Source of the DNA: QHXQ01 sp038322995
Lineage (GTDB): Bacteria; Acidobacteriota; Blastocatellia; Pyrinomonadales; Pyrinomonadaceae
NCBI GenBank assembly: GCA_038322995.1
Contig: JBBQGM010000003.1
Location: 50,444-114,443, forward strand
Reading direction: 5' to 3'
Length of the DNA: 64,000 bases
In this document: positions 7,062-15,034 of the stretch, piece by piece
Layout: every line of letters starts with the position of its first letter
How positions within the stretch are numbered: position 1 is the stretch's first letter
Program-made: the position numbers and the translations under genes
Notes under the pieces: generated by a model
Databases searched by the model: none
What the model was told of the DNA's origin: nothing
What the model saw: only the letters and a program-made list of their open reading frames with translations

Positions 7062-8468
7062 TTGCCGCCCCGCCGCCTGTGTGGGTGGGCGCGGACGCGC
7101 GATAGCAGGCGTGAGGCGCAAGACGATTTGAAGACGATTTCGGACACAAGGGTGGACGACGCGAGCATCGCCGGGCTGGCGGCGTTGAGCGCGGAGATTC
7201 TCGATCTTTTCTATACGCAGGTGTTCGCGCCGGCTGTGTTGGCCAGCGAAGATAGCGTCTGTCAGTCCTTCACCACCATTCTGCTACGGCACTGGGATGT
7301 TTGCTGCGTCAGCACGTTTCTGCGCGACGACGAGCAGCAACTACGGCCACACGCACTTTACACGCGTCCCGACGTTGACGCCGTAGCGGCTGGTAATTGT
7401 GCCCAACTGTTGACCGATTGGGTCGAGCAGACGGGCCGGGAACAGCAACTCTGGCTCGACCATAGTTCGCCGGACGATACGGCCGCCGCGACCGGCGCGT
7501 GGCGCGCATTAGCCGCCGTAGGTATGCAAGCGGGCGTGGCTATTCCGATCCACGCGCGCGGTACGTTAGTCGGTGTGCTGGTCTCGCTGTCAGGTTATCC
7601 TGAACGCCTGCGCGCGGCGCGCGCAGGTCTGCGCTTTATCGGCCCGCGAATTGTGCTTGCGTTGGGCTACGCGCGCCAGTCGGCGGCCGTGCGCGCCCAG
7701 CACGCGCACATCGAGCAACTCGTCGGCGAGTTACAACAGCGCACCGGCGCGCTCGAAACGGCGAACCGCGAGTTGCAGCGCGTCGGCCGCTATCGCTCGC
7801 TCTTTCTCGCGCGCATGTCGCACGAACTGCGCACGCCGCTGACCGCGATCCTCGGCTTCGCCGAAATTCTACTTGAGCACGAAGCCCTATCGGCCGCGCA
7901 ACGCAGCTTCTGCGAAAAAATTCAAAACTCGGGGCTGCAATTGCATGCGAGCATCAAACAACTCGTCGATCTTTCGCGCCTCGAAGCCGGGCACACAGAG
8001 TTATTCCTGCACGATTTCTCGGTGCGCGAAATGTTGCGCGACTCGTGCGCGGCCGTCAACCGGCTCGCACAGAAACAGTGCGTGCAACTCGATTGCGAGA
8101 CCGATGCGGAACTCGGCCCTATCGTCTCCGACGAAGGCAAACTGCGCCAGGTACTTTATAATTTTCTCGCGCACGCCATCGGCCGCAGCCCGCAGGGCGC
8201 GGCCGTCGCCGTACATGCCTACCCCGCGCCAGCCGAACGCTTCTACATCGAGATCAAGGACGACGGCGAGCCGCTCAGCGATCCCGCCCACATCTTCAAC
8301 CCCGTGGATGTGGACACGCCGAACGAATGCGGCACGAACATGAACGAGTTGGGCCTGGTTATCGCCCACCGGCTGCTTGCTGTGCTCGGCGGCACGGTCA
8401 CGCTAACTAGCGATGCCGGGCACGGGCTCATCGTGCAACTCGAACTACCTATGCGCCCGCAGAAATAA
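7062..8468 (+). CDS. GAF-type sensor histidine kinase with degenerate ATPase motifs
   Basis: A soluble histidine kinase of up to 468 residues. Residues about 30-210 form a GAF-like sensor region and a short coiled coil follows (about 215-240). The phosphoacceptor H-box MSHELRTPL is intact with His near residue 254, with a DHp helix pair to about 320. The HATPase domain is odd: the N-box reads NFLAHAIGRS, with His (about residue 371) where the Mg-binding Asn is expected, and the G1 box reads DDGEPL instead of DxGxG. Autophosphorylation may therefore be weak or absent. The start is uncertain: TTG at 7062, TTG at 7128 and GTG at 7152 are in frame, and no Shine-Dalgarno decides between them. No response regulator is adjacent. 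Confidence 0.82.
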   Translation: MPPRRLCGWARTRDSRREAQDDLKTISDTRVDDASIAGLAALSAEILDLFYTQVFAPAVLASEDSVCQSFTTILLRHWDVCCVSTFLRDDEQQLRPHALYTRPDVDAVAAGNCAQLLTDWVEQTGREQQLWLDHSSPDDTAAATGAWRALAAVGMQAGVAIPIHARGTLVGVLVSLSGYPERLRAARAGLRFIGPRIVLALGYARQSAAVRAQHAHIEQLVGELQQRTGALETANRELQRVGRYRSLFLARMSHELRTPLTAILGFAEILLEHEALSAAQRSFCEKIQNSGLQLHASIKQLVDLSRLEAGHTELFLHDFSVREMLRDSCAAVNRLAQKQCVQLDCETDAELGPIVSDEGKLRQVLYNFLAHAIGRSPQGAAVAVHAYPAPAERFYIEIKDDGEPLSDPAHIFNPVDVDTPNECGTNMNELGLVIAHRLLAVLGGTVTLTSDAGHGLIVQLELPMRPQK

Positions 8469-8524
8469 GTTCAACGTTCATCGTCGGAGCTGATTTTGCA
8501 ATCTGAACTTTGCACCTTGAACTC
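8469..8524. repeat. Heptad-periodic intergenic repeat
   Basis: Beginning immediately after the kinase stop codon, 7-base units are recognisable: GTTCAAC, GTTCATC, then TGCAATC, TGAACTT, TGCACCT, TGAACTC. The outer units are inverted relative to each other (GTTCAA / TTGAAC). It is weaker than the other loci but has the same period. Confidence 0.5.
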
Positions 8525-8579
8525 ACTTGCAAAGCTGGTACACCATGACAGTCGTTTTAAGAGAAGGGAAGCGGGGCAC

Positions 8580-9380
8580 ATGGCGAGTCCGTCAGAGCAG
8601 GCAACGCCCGCGCGCGTCGTCATCCGTGAATGCACAACGATAGCGGAGTATGACGCCTGTGTGCGCTTGCAGCGCGAGGCGTTCGGATTGCCAGATTTGG
8701 AAATCTCGCCGCGCCGGCATCTGATCGTGTCGCAGCAGGCGGGCGGTTGGACGCTCGGCGCATTTCAAGGCGACGAGTTAGTCGGCTTCGTCCATCACCT
8801 GGCGGCTGTGCGCGGCGAAGAGGTGTTTGGCTATTCGCACATGATGGCGGTGGCGGAGAGCCAGCAGAACCAGGGCTTGGGCGCGCGGCTCAAGTGGGCG
8901 CAGCGCGAGCGGGCGCTGGCCGGTGGCTTGCGCTTCATCAAGTGGACGTGGGACCCGATGCGCGCCCGTAACGCGCACTTCAACCTCAACCGGCTCGGCG
9001 TCATCGTGCGCGCCTACGCCGTCAACTTCTACGGTACGGATTACATGGCCGTTGATGGCGAGTTCGGTAAACCGCTCGGCCTCGACAGCGACCGCCTGTT
9101 CGGCGACTGGCACTTGCGCTCGGCGCGCGTCGAAGCGCACGCGCGCAACGTAGCGCCGCAACCTCTGGGCGAGCCGGCCGCCGAAATTGCCATTCCAGCC
9201 GACTGGCCTGCGCTCATAAGTGCGGATACAGCGGCGGCGCAACACGAACTCGTCCGTGTCCGCACCGAGTTTCAACAGACCCTCGCCGCTGGTCTCGTCT
9301 GCGCCGGCTTCGCGCGCGACGCGGAACGACCACGGTATCTTTTCTACGAGAGCGTTGCAGGCGACCGGAAACTGTTCTAG
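8580..9380 (+). CDS. GNAT-superfamily acetyltransferase (COG3375-like)
   Basis: A predicted acetyl-CoA-dependent N-acyltransferase of 266 residues. Seen: an N-terminal beta strand (RVVIRECTTIAEY), the central strand DELVGFVHHL, and the acetyl-CoA-binding segment MMAVAESQQNQGLGARLK, which matches the Q-x-x-G-x-G/A loop of GNAT enzymes. The following KWTWDPMRARNAHFNLNRLG and YGTDY segments are typical of an uncharacterised conserved GNAT subfamily (COG3375). The substrate is unknown. The ATG at 8580 is chosen because a GGGG-rich Shine-Dalgarno-like stretch lies just upstream; an in-frame TTG at 8496 would fall in the repeat. It may be cotranscribed with the kinase. Confidence 0.85.
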   Translation: MASPSEQATPARVVIRECTTIAEYDACVRLQREAFGLPDLEISPRRHLIVSQQAGGWTLGAFQGDELVGFVHHLAAVRGEEVFGYSHMMAVAESQQNQGLGARLKWAQRERALAGGLRFIKWTWDPMRARNAHFNLNRLGVIVRAYAVNFYGTDYMAVDGEFGKPLGLDSDRLFGDWHLRSARVEAHARNVAPQPLGEPAAEIAIPADWPALISADTAAAQHELVRVRTEFQQTLAAGLVCAGFARDAERPRYLFYESVAGDRKLF

Positions 9381-9419
9381 CTTGTCCACCACCACTCGAC
9401 CCTTGTCAGTGTTTTAACG

Positions 9420-10835
9420 ATGGCTATTACGAAGTTCGACCGCTATGTTGATCGCCACGCGCCCGCTTTCATTGAGCGGTTGCAGGCGTTGTGTCGCATG
9501 CCGTCGGTGGCGGCGCGCGGGACAGGGATGCGCGCGGTGGCGGAGACGGTCGAGCAGATGATGCAGCGCGTCGGCGCAGGCACGCGCACGTTTCGTTTGG
9601 GTAGCGGCTTCCCGATTGTCTATGGCGAGTTTGGCGCGGGCACGCATTGCTTCGTCGTCTATGGCCATTACGATGTGCAGCCGGTCGGGCAGTTGACCGA
9701 GTGGGCGGTCGGCCCGTTCGCGGCGAGCGTGCTGGACGATAAGCTGTACGCGCGCGGGGCGGCGAACAGTAAAGGCGATCTGGTCGCGCGCCTGGCGGCC
9801 GTCGAAGCGTATCAGAAGACGTTCGGCAAACTGCCGTTCTGTCTGCGCTTCCTCGTCGAAGGCGAGGACGGTTTAGGCAGTCCGAGTTTATATCAATTCA
9901 CGAGCGAGCATGCGGACATGCTGCGGGCCGACGGCGCGATCTGGGACGACGGCTACCGCGACACGAAAGAGCGCCTCGTCATCAGTCTCGGCTTCAAAGG
10001 CATCGCCTTTGTCGAGTTGCGCGCTTACGGCGCGCGGACAGACTTGCACTCGAAGTGGGGCGGCATCGTGCCCAATCCGGCGTGGCGCTTGGTGCAGGCG
10101 CTCGCCACCATCGTCTCGCCCAAAGGCGTGATCACGGTTGACGGTTTCGGCTCGCACGTCGCACCGGTTGAAGACGCGGACGCGAAGATGCTGAAGCAGA
10201 TCGAGTTGGACGAGGCCGGTCTCAAACGACAGTTCAAGATCAACGGCTGGCTGCGTAACATGAGCGGGCGCGCGTTGACGAAAGAGTTGATCTTCGGCCC
10301 GACCTGTACCATCTGCGGCATCCAGACCGGCCACACCGACGCGGGCGCGAAGACCATTCTGCCCGGCATGGCCCGCGCCCGGCTCGACTTTCGCCTTGTG
10401 CCCGATCTCACGCCCGCGCTCGTCGTCGGCCTGCTGCGCAAACATCTGGACGTGCGTGAATTTCAAGACATAGAGATCATCGAGATCGCCAGCGCGCCGT
10501 TCGCCAAAGCCGCGCCGACTTCGACCGTGGCGCGGGCGGCGGTCGAAGTTGCGGCCGATGTTTATGGCCAGCCGCCGGTGGTCTATCCGCTCGATCCGGC
10601 GTCGGGGCCGGTCGGCGCAGTCTGCGGCGTGAACATGCCGCCCACGCCCGTCGTCTCCTTCGGCCTCAGTTATGCCGGCTCGAATCCGCACGGGCCGAAC
10701 GAGAACATACGCATCGCGGATTTCATTCAAGGCATCAAGTATTTCGGGCGCGTCATCCACCAACTCGCGCAGATCAGTCGCGATGATTTCAAAGAGCGCG
10801 GCACGTTGGACGTGATCATGCCGATCAGCAGATGA
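9420..10835 (+). CDS. M20-family peptidase homologue with altered active site
   Basis: A 471-residue M20/M28-clan dipeptidase or deacylase homologue with the full two-domain length. Kept: GHYDVQP (metal His near residue 83), WDDGYRD (likely metal Asp), LHSKWGG in the dimerisation domain, and HGPNEN near the C-terminus (metal His). Changed: the bridging-metal motif, normally RGAxDxKG, is RGAANSKG, with Asn at residue 116; the catalytic pair, normally EE before IGS, is ED-G-LGS, giving Asp150 in place of the general base and Gly151 in place of a metal Glu. The enzyme may be inactive or use a different metal arrangement. The gene has no clear Shine-Dalgarno sequence and ends three bases before ligA. 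Confidence 0.85.
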   Translation: MAITKFDRYVDRHAPAFIERLQALCRMPSVAARGTGMRAVAETVEQMMQRVGAGTRTFRLGSGFPIVYGEFGAGTHCFVVYGHYDVQPVGQLTEWAVGPFAASVLDDKLYARGAANSKGDLVARLAAVEAYQKTFGKLPFCLRFLVEGEDGLGSPSLYQFTSEHADMLRADGAIWDDGYRDTKERLVISLGFKGIAFVELRAYGARTDLHSKWGGIVPNPAWRLVQALATIVSPKGVITVDGFGSHVAPVEDADAKMLKQIELDEAGLKRQFKINGWLRNMSGRALTKELIFGPTCTICGIQTGHTDAGAKTILPGMARARLDFRLVPDLTPALVVGLLRKHLDVREFQDIEIIEIASAPFAKAAPTSTVARAAVEVAADVYGQPPVVYPLDPASGPVGAVCGVNMPPTPVVSFGLSYAGSNPHGPNENIRIADFIQGIKYFGRVIHQLAQISRDDFKERGTLDVIMPISR

Positions 10836-10838
10836 GCG

Positions 10839-12881
10839 ATGCGTAGCACCCGCGCAAACAGTATGGGCGACACAGGCACGAGTGGCGCGGACGCGGCGCA
10901 AGAGATCGAACGCTTGCGGGCCGAGTTGCGGCATCACGAAGAGCTTTACTACGTCCACGACAACCCGGAAATTTCCGACGCCGATTACGACGCGCTGATG
11001 GCGCGATTGCATGAACTGGAAGCCGCGCATCCGGCCCTGCTCGCGCCCGACAGTCCGACGCAGCGCGTGGGCGGGCGGCCCGTTGAGCGGTTCGAGCAGT
11101 ACGCGCATCGCCGCCCGATGCTCTCGCTCGACAATAGCTACAACCTCGACGACCTGCGCGCGTTTGATGAACGCTGTCGCAAACTCGCCGACGGGCGCGC
11201 GTTCGCGTACGTCGCGGAGTTGAAGATCGACGGCCTCTCAATCGCGTTGCACTACGAGCGCGACGTGCTGGTGCGCGGCGTGACGCGCGGCGACGGGCGC
11301 ATCGGCGAAGACGTGACGCAGAACGCGCGCACGATCCGCAGCATCCCTTTGCGTTTGCAAGAGCCGCACACCGCAGCCGCGATTGAAGTGCGTGGCGAGG
11401 CTTATCTCGCGCGCAAGGTGTTCGCGCGCATCAATGCCGAGCGCGAAGAGGCCGAAGAGCCGCGCTTCGCCAATCCGCGCAACGCCGCCGCCGGCACGCT
11501 TCGCCAACTCGATCCCAAGATCGTCGCCGCGCGCCGCCTCGATCTTTTCGCCTACGACACGCTCACGGGCGAACGCAAAACCTTCGACACACACTGGCAC
11601 GCGCTTGACTGGCTTGAGCGCGCCGGCTTCCGCACGGGCCCGCGCCGGCTATGTACGACGATTGACGAAGTGATCGCGTTCTGCCACGACATGGAAGCGG
11701 AGCGCGACGGGCTTGAATACGAGATCGATGGCGTGGTCGTGAAAATCAATTCGACCGCGCTGCAAGATGAGTTTGGCGCAACGACGAAAGCGCCGCGTTG
11801 GGCCATCGCTTATAAATACCCGGCGCGGCAGGCGACGACGCAGATCAAAGAGATCAGCGTACAGGTCGGGCGCACCGGCGCGCTCACGCCCGTCGCCATC
11901 CTTGAGCCGGTGCAACTTGCGGGCACAACCGTCTCACGCGCGACGCTGCATAATGAAGACGAGATCAAACGCCTCAATGTGCGCGTCGGCGATCACATTT
12001 TGCTTGAGAAGAGCGGCGACGTTATTCCGAAGGTCTTGAAAGTCGTCGAGTCGCGGCGTACGGGCGCGGAGCAGCGTTTTCGCATGCCGAAGAAGTGCCC
12101 GGTCTGCGGCGGGGTCGTCTCGCGGCCCGAAGGCGAGGTCGTGGCGCGCTGTGTCGCGGCAGATTGTGCGGCGCAGTTGAAAGCGCGATTGTTACATTTC
12201 GCGTCGCGCCGGGCGTTGCGCATCGAGGGCTTGGGTGATGCGCTCGCGGATCAGTTCGTGCAAACGAAACTCGTGCGCGATGTGGCCGACCTCTACGCGC
12301 TGACACACGCACAGGTCGCGGGGCTTGAGCGTATGGCGGAGAAGTCGGCAACAAATCTATTGGCGCAGATTGAAGCGAGCAAAGCGCGCGATCTGCCGCA
12401 ACTCGTCTATGGCCTCGGCATCCGGCACGTGGGCGAGCGCACGGCGGCGATCCTGGCGCGCTCGTTTCGTTCGCTCGCGGGCTTGCGCGCGGCGACGGTT
12501 GAAGCGTTGGACGAGATACCGGAGATCGGGCTGACCGTCGCGGAAAGCGTGCGCGACTGGTTCGCGGATGAAGGCAATCGCGCTTTGTGCGAACGCTTGC
12601 ACGCGGCCGGTGTGCGGCCGGAACTGGCTGTAGGCACGGAAGTCGTTGCCGATGAAGCGTTCGCCGGTAAGCTGTTTGTGCTGACCGGGCGGCTTGAAAC
12701 GTTATCACGCGACGAAGCGCGGGCCGCCATCGAAGCGCGCGGCGGGCGCGTCACCTCGACCGTTAGTAAGAAAACAGATTATATCGTCGCGGGCGCAGAG
12801 GCCGGCTCGAAACTCGACAAGGCGCGTGAGCTTGGGCTGCATGTCATCGACGAGCCAGCACTCAAGGCTTTATTGGGCTAG
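10839..12881 (+). CDS. ligA: NAD-dependent DNA ligase
   Basis: Seals nicks in DNA during replication and repair using NAD+. All LigA parts are present in 680 residues: the N-terminal Ia domain with the LYYVHDNP and DADYDALM elements; the adenylation domain with active-site Lys near residue 129 in ELKIDG; the OB fold with VGRTGALTPVA; the four-Cys zinc finger starting at KCPVCGG (about 420) and ending at CAAQ; helix-hairpin-helix repeats (GLGIRHVG, EIPEIG); and a C-terminal BRCT domain (about 608-680). The start at 10839 is three bases after the M20 stop; an internal ATG at 10863 is also possible. trpF follows with no gap. Confidence 0.97.
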   Translation: MRSTRANSMGDTGTSGADAAQEIERLRAELRHHEELYYVHDNPEISDADYDALMARLHELEAAHPALLAPDSPTQRVGGRPVERFEQYAHRRPMLSLDNSYNLDDLRAFDERCRKLADGRAFAYVAELKIDGLSIALHYERDVLVRGVTRGDGRIGEDVTQNARTIRSIPLRLQEPHTAAAIEVRGEAYLARKVFARINAEREEAEEPRFANPRNAAAGTLRQLDPKIVAARRLDLFAYDTLTGERKTFDTHWHALDWLERAGFRTGPRRLCTTIDEVIAFCHDMEAERDGLEYEIDGVVVKINSTALQDEFGATTKAPRWAIAYKYPARQATTQIKEISVQVGRTGALTPVAILEPVQLAGTTVSRATLHNEDEIKRLNVRVGDHILLEKSGDVIPKVLKVVESRRTGAEQRFRMPKKCPVCGGVVSRPEGEVVARCVAADCAAQLKARLLHFASRRALRIEGLGDALADQFVQTKLVRDVADLYALTHAQVAGLERMAEKSATNLLAQIEASKARDLPQLVYGLGIRHVGERTAAILARSFRSLAGLRAATVEALDEIPEIGLTVAESVRDWFADEGNRALCERLHAAGVRPELAVGTEVVADEAFAGKLFVLTGRLETLSRDEARAAIEARGGRVTSTVSKKTDYIVAGAEAGSKLDKARELGLHVIDEPALKALLG

Positions 12882-13529
12882 ATGAGACCGCGTGTGAAAA
12901 TTTGCTGCATGGGCAGCATTGCTGAAATGAATTTAGCCGTGCGCTATGGTGCGGCGGCGGTCGGGTTAGTGTCCGCGATGCCATCGGGGCCGGGCGTGAT
13001 TGATGATGATTTGATCCGTGAGATCGCTGCGGCCGTGCCGCCCGGCGTGGCCTCGTTTCTGTTAACGTGCAAGACCGACGGGGCGGAAATCATCGAACAG
13101 CAAAGGCGTCTGCGCCCAAGCACGCTGCAACTCTGTGATCGCCTGGCGCGCGGCACGTATCGCGAACTCAAGGCCGCGTTGCCGGGCATCGCGTTGGTGC
13201 AGGTGATTCACGTGCGGACGGATGCGTCCGTCGCCGAGGCGTTGGCCGTCGCACCTGAAGTTGACGCGCTGCTGCTTGATTCCGGCAATCAACAACTCGC
13301 GGTCAAAGAGCTTGGCGGCACGGGCCGGACGCACGATTGGCGGCTGAGCCGGCGCATAGTTGCGGGGGCGGGCAAGCCCGTGTTTCTCGCCGGGGGCCTG
13401 AAAGCTGAGAACGTGCGCGCGGCCAGCGAGCAGGTGCAACCGTTTGGCCTCGATGTGTGCAGCGGCGTGCGCACCGATGGCCAACTCGACGAGCGCAAGT
13501 TGGCGGCCTTCTGCGCGCAAGTTTACTGA
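12882..13529 (+). CDS. trpF: Phosphoribosylanthranilate isomerase-like protein
   Basis: A TIM-barrel isomerase of the TrpF family, which converts N-phosphoribosylanthranilate into the deoxyribulose intermediate of tryptophan synthesis. Seen in 215 residues: the N-terminal VKICC (KICG in most members; the catalytic Cys is the first of the two), LLLDSG with the catalytic Asp, GGTGRTHDW, the phosphate-binding LAGGL and LDVCSGVR (usually DVSSGVE). Its ATG directly abuts the ligA stop. No other trp gene is in the window, so either the pathway is scattered or the protein has another substrate, as some lone TrpF homologues do. Confidence 0.8.
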   Translation: MRPRVKICCMGSIAEMNLAVRYGAAAVGLVSAMPSGPGVIDDDLIREIAAAVPPGVASFLLTCKTDGAEIIEQQRRLRPSTLQLCDRLARGTYRELKAALPGIALVQVIHVRTDASVAEALAVAPEVDALLLDSGNQQLAVKELGGTGRTHDWRLSRRIVAGAGKPVFLAGGLKAENVRAASEQVQPFGLDVCSGVRTDGQLDERKLAAFCAQVY

Positions 13530-13556
13530 ACAAGTATGGATGAGAATGGAGAACTG

Positions 13557-13994
13557 ATGAGTCAAACAGAACAGAACAATAAACTCAAACTGATTTACAC
13601 GATCTATTGCGATGATGTGCGACTGGAAGTCGGCAATAAGCTTTCGCTGATGGGCGTGTTTCAGCACATCATGGTGCAGCAGTTACCTGTCTCGCTGATC
13701 AAGTTCGCAGTCGTGAGTCACTGGCAAGGCAACGGCACCCACTTGTCCGAGGTGCGGATTCTGTCGCCCGACCGGCAGCAGCCCGTCGTCGTCTCGCAAC
13801 CCACGCGCTTCGAGGTCGCGCCCGGCGGCTTCGCCGACAACGTCAGCTTCTTTGTCAACGTCACCTTCACCGCGCCGGGGCAGTATTGGGTGCAGACGCT
13901 CGTGGACTCCACACTCTTCGACGAGCAACCGCTGACCGTGCTCGACGCGCACAGCGCACAGGGGCCGGAGGCAGCGTCGGAAGCGGTGAACTGA
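13557..13994 (+). CDS. Conserved hypothetical protein, probably DUF6941 family
   Basis: A 145-residue cytoplasmic protein with the pattern IYCDDVRLEVGNKLSLMG near its N-terminus, followed by alternating hydrophobic strands and a segment SFFVNVTFTAPGQYWVQTL, suggesting a small beta-sandwich. The N-terminal signature resembles the uncharacterised DUF6941 group, from memory and not verified. Function unknown. The ATG at 13557 is chosen over one at 13536 because GGAG lies five bases upstream. A DUF820/Uma2 gene follows after 68 bases, with its own promoter. Confidence 0.7.
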   Translation: MSQTEQNNKLKLIYTIYCDDVRLEVGNKLSLMGVFQHIMVQQLPVSLIKFAVVSHWQGNGTHLSEVRILSPDRQQPVVVSQPTRFEVAPGGFADNVSFFVNVTFTAPGQYWVQTLVDSTLFDEQPLTVLDAHSAQGPEAASEAVN

Positions 13995-14005
13995 AGAGAT
14001 TGCCA

Positions 14006-14034
14006 GTGACGTGCGGTTGATTTAGGCGCATAAT
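14006..14034 (+). promoter_or_regulatory. Putative promoter of the Uma2 gene
   Basis: GTGACG (14006-14011) and CATAAT (14029-14034) are separated by 17 bases. A GGAGG Shine-Dalgarno sequence lies between this and the ATG at 14063. Confidence 0.4.
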
Positions 14035-14062
14035 CAGCGGCGAGATTGCGGAGGCAGACGCT

Positions 14063-14635
14063 ATGGCTTGGGTTAGCACATCGCCGCTGGTTAAGACATA
14101 TTCGCTCGAAGAGTTCTGGCAACTCGCCGACCCACCCGACCGGTCGAAGCTGGAACTCATCGCCGGAGTCCTCTACATGTCACCACCACCGGAACAAACG
14201 CACGACAGTGTGGTCGCGCGCCTCATTCGTTTATTAAGCGCTCATCTGCTGAGCATGAATATCGCGGGCACGTTGTACGTGCCGCGCGCCGCAATTTGGA
14301 CGAGCGCGCACACGTATCTTGAGCCTGATCTGTTCTACGTTTCGGCTGAGCTTGAGGCACGGCTCGATCCTAAGCGACGCACAACGGCCGACCTCGTCGT
14401 CGAAGTTATCTCGCCCGGCTCGGCTATGTACGACCGGAACACGAAAGCGGACACTTATGCCGCGCTCGGCGTCCGCGAATTGTGGCTGGTGGATGAAACC
14501 GCGCAGACCGTAGAGGTGCGCCAGTTAGCGGGCCGAAGCTTCGGCGCGGCGCGTGTCTTGCAGCCCGGCGAGCAGGTCGGCTCAATCGTCCTGCCTGCGC
14601 TTAGCGTGGCTGTCGCACAGTTATTCAACGACTAG
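14063..14635 (+). CDS. Uma2 (DUF820) family PD-(D/E)XK nuclease-like protein
   Basis: A 190-residue member of the Uma2/DUF820 family, a restriction-endonuclease-like fold that is abundant in cyanobacteria, Chloroflexi and Acidobacteriota and has no well-established role. Seen: YSLEEFWQL and KLELIAGVLYMSPPP at the N-terminus (family signature), the catalytic-type Asp in YLEPDLFYVS, then DLVVEVISPGS with Glu, and a Lys in NTKADTYAALGVRELWLVD. Thus the D...E-x-I...K arrangement is intact. GGAGG precedes the ATG. The coding region is followed within eight bases by the heptad repeat hairpin. Confidence 0.88.
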   Translation: MAWVSTSPLVKTYSLEEFWQLADPPDRSKLELIAGVLYMSPPPEQTHDSVVARLIRLLSAHLLSMNIAGTLYVPRAAIWTSAHTYLEPDLFYVSAELEARLDPKRRTTADLVVEVISPGSAMYDRNTKADTYAALGVRELWLVDETAQTVEVRQLAGRSFGAARVLQPGEQVGSIVLPALSVAVAQLFND

Positions 14636-14642
14636 AAAGCAG

Positions 14643-14717
14643 AGGTCAGAGGTCAGAGGTTAGAGGTCAGAGATCAGTTAAAACAGAAACTGATCTCTGA
14701 CCTCTAACCTCTGACCT
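14643..14717. repeat. Perfect 30-bp hairpin built of heptad repeats
   Basis: Left arm 14650-14679 and right arm 14688-14717 are exact reverse complements with an 8-base A-rich loop. The left side starts at 14643 and consists of five 7-base units (AGGTCAG, AGGTCAG, AGGTTAG, AGGTCAG, AGATCAG). It lies between the end of the Uma2 gene and the 3' end of the reverse-strand tRNA-Leu, so it could stop transcription from both sides. Confidence 0.9.
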
Positions 14718-14726
14718 GTTTGTATA

Positions 14727-14810
14727 TGCGGATGAGAGGAATCGAACCTCCACGATGTCACCATCACAGGCTTCTGAGACCTGCGCGTCTACCAATTCCG
14801 CCACATCCGC
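14727..14810 (-). tRNA. tRNA-Leu, anticodon CAG
   Basis: On the reverse strand a 7-bp acceptor stem (GCGGATG with CATCCGC) frames an 84-base class II tRNA with a variable arm. The anticodon stem CAGGT/GCCTG holds the loop CTCAGAA, giving anticodon CAG. The T loop GGTTCGATTCC is standard. The discriminator base is A73 at 14727 and no CCA is encoded. Confidence 0.93.
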
Positions 14811-14863
14811 ATGTAGCGTGGGAAAACAATATACGAAGGCGGGCGCGGCAGTGTCAAGAAAGC

Positions 14864-14910
14864 AGCAGGCGGCAGGGGGCAGGCAGTAAGCAGTGGGCGG
14901 TAGACAGTTG
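14864..14910. repeat. Heptad tandem repeat upstream of the yggS operon
   Basis: Seven-base units AGCAGGC, GGCAGGG, GGCAGGC, AGTAAGC, AGTGGGC, GGTAGAC follow one another from 14864. No inverted arm is obvious. It lies between the tRNA-Leu promoter side and the yggS promoter. Confidence 0.65.
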
Positions 14911-14976
14911 TGAAGCGGTACGCATCTGGGACACGGTATCTTTTAACTTGCCGGTTGCGCCCTGAAAGACCTTCTG

Positions 14977-15006
14977 TTGCGACTGCGCAAGCGCGCTTGT
15001 TATAGT
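14977..15006 (+). promoter_or_regulatory. Promoter of the yggS-yggT-yggU operon
   Basis: TTGCGA (14977-14982) and TATAGT (15001-15006) are separated by 18 bases, and transcription would begin near 15013, 22 bases before the ATG. The same pair of boxes and spacing recurs upstream of yebC. Confidence 0.55.
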
Positions 15007-15034
15007 TGCGTTGTCCTTAGCTAAATAACGGCAG

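Noticed and set aside
14643..14910. CRISPR-like tandem repeats
   Set aside because: Units are only 7 bases, adjoining without spacers, and different at each locus; there are no cas genes.
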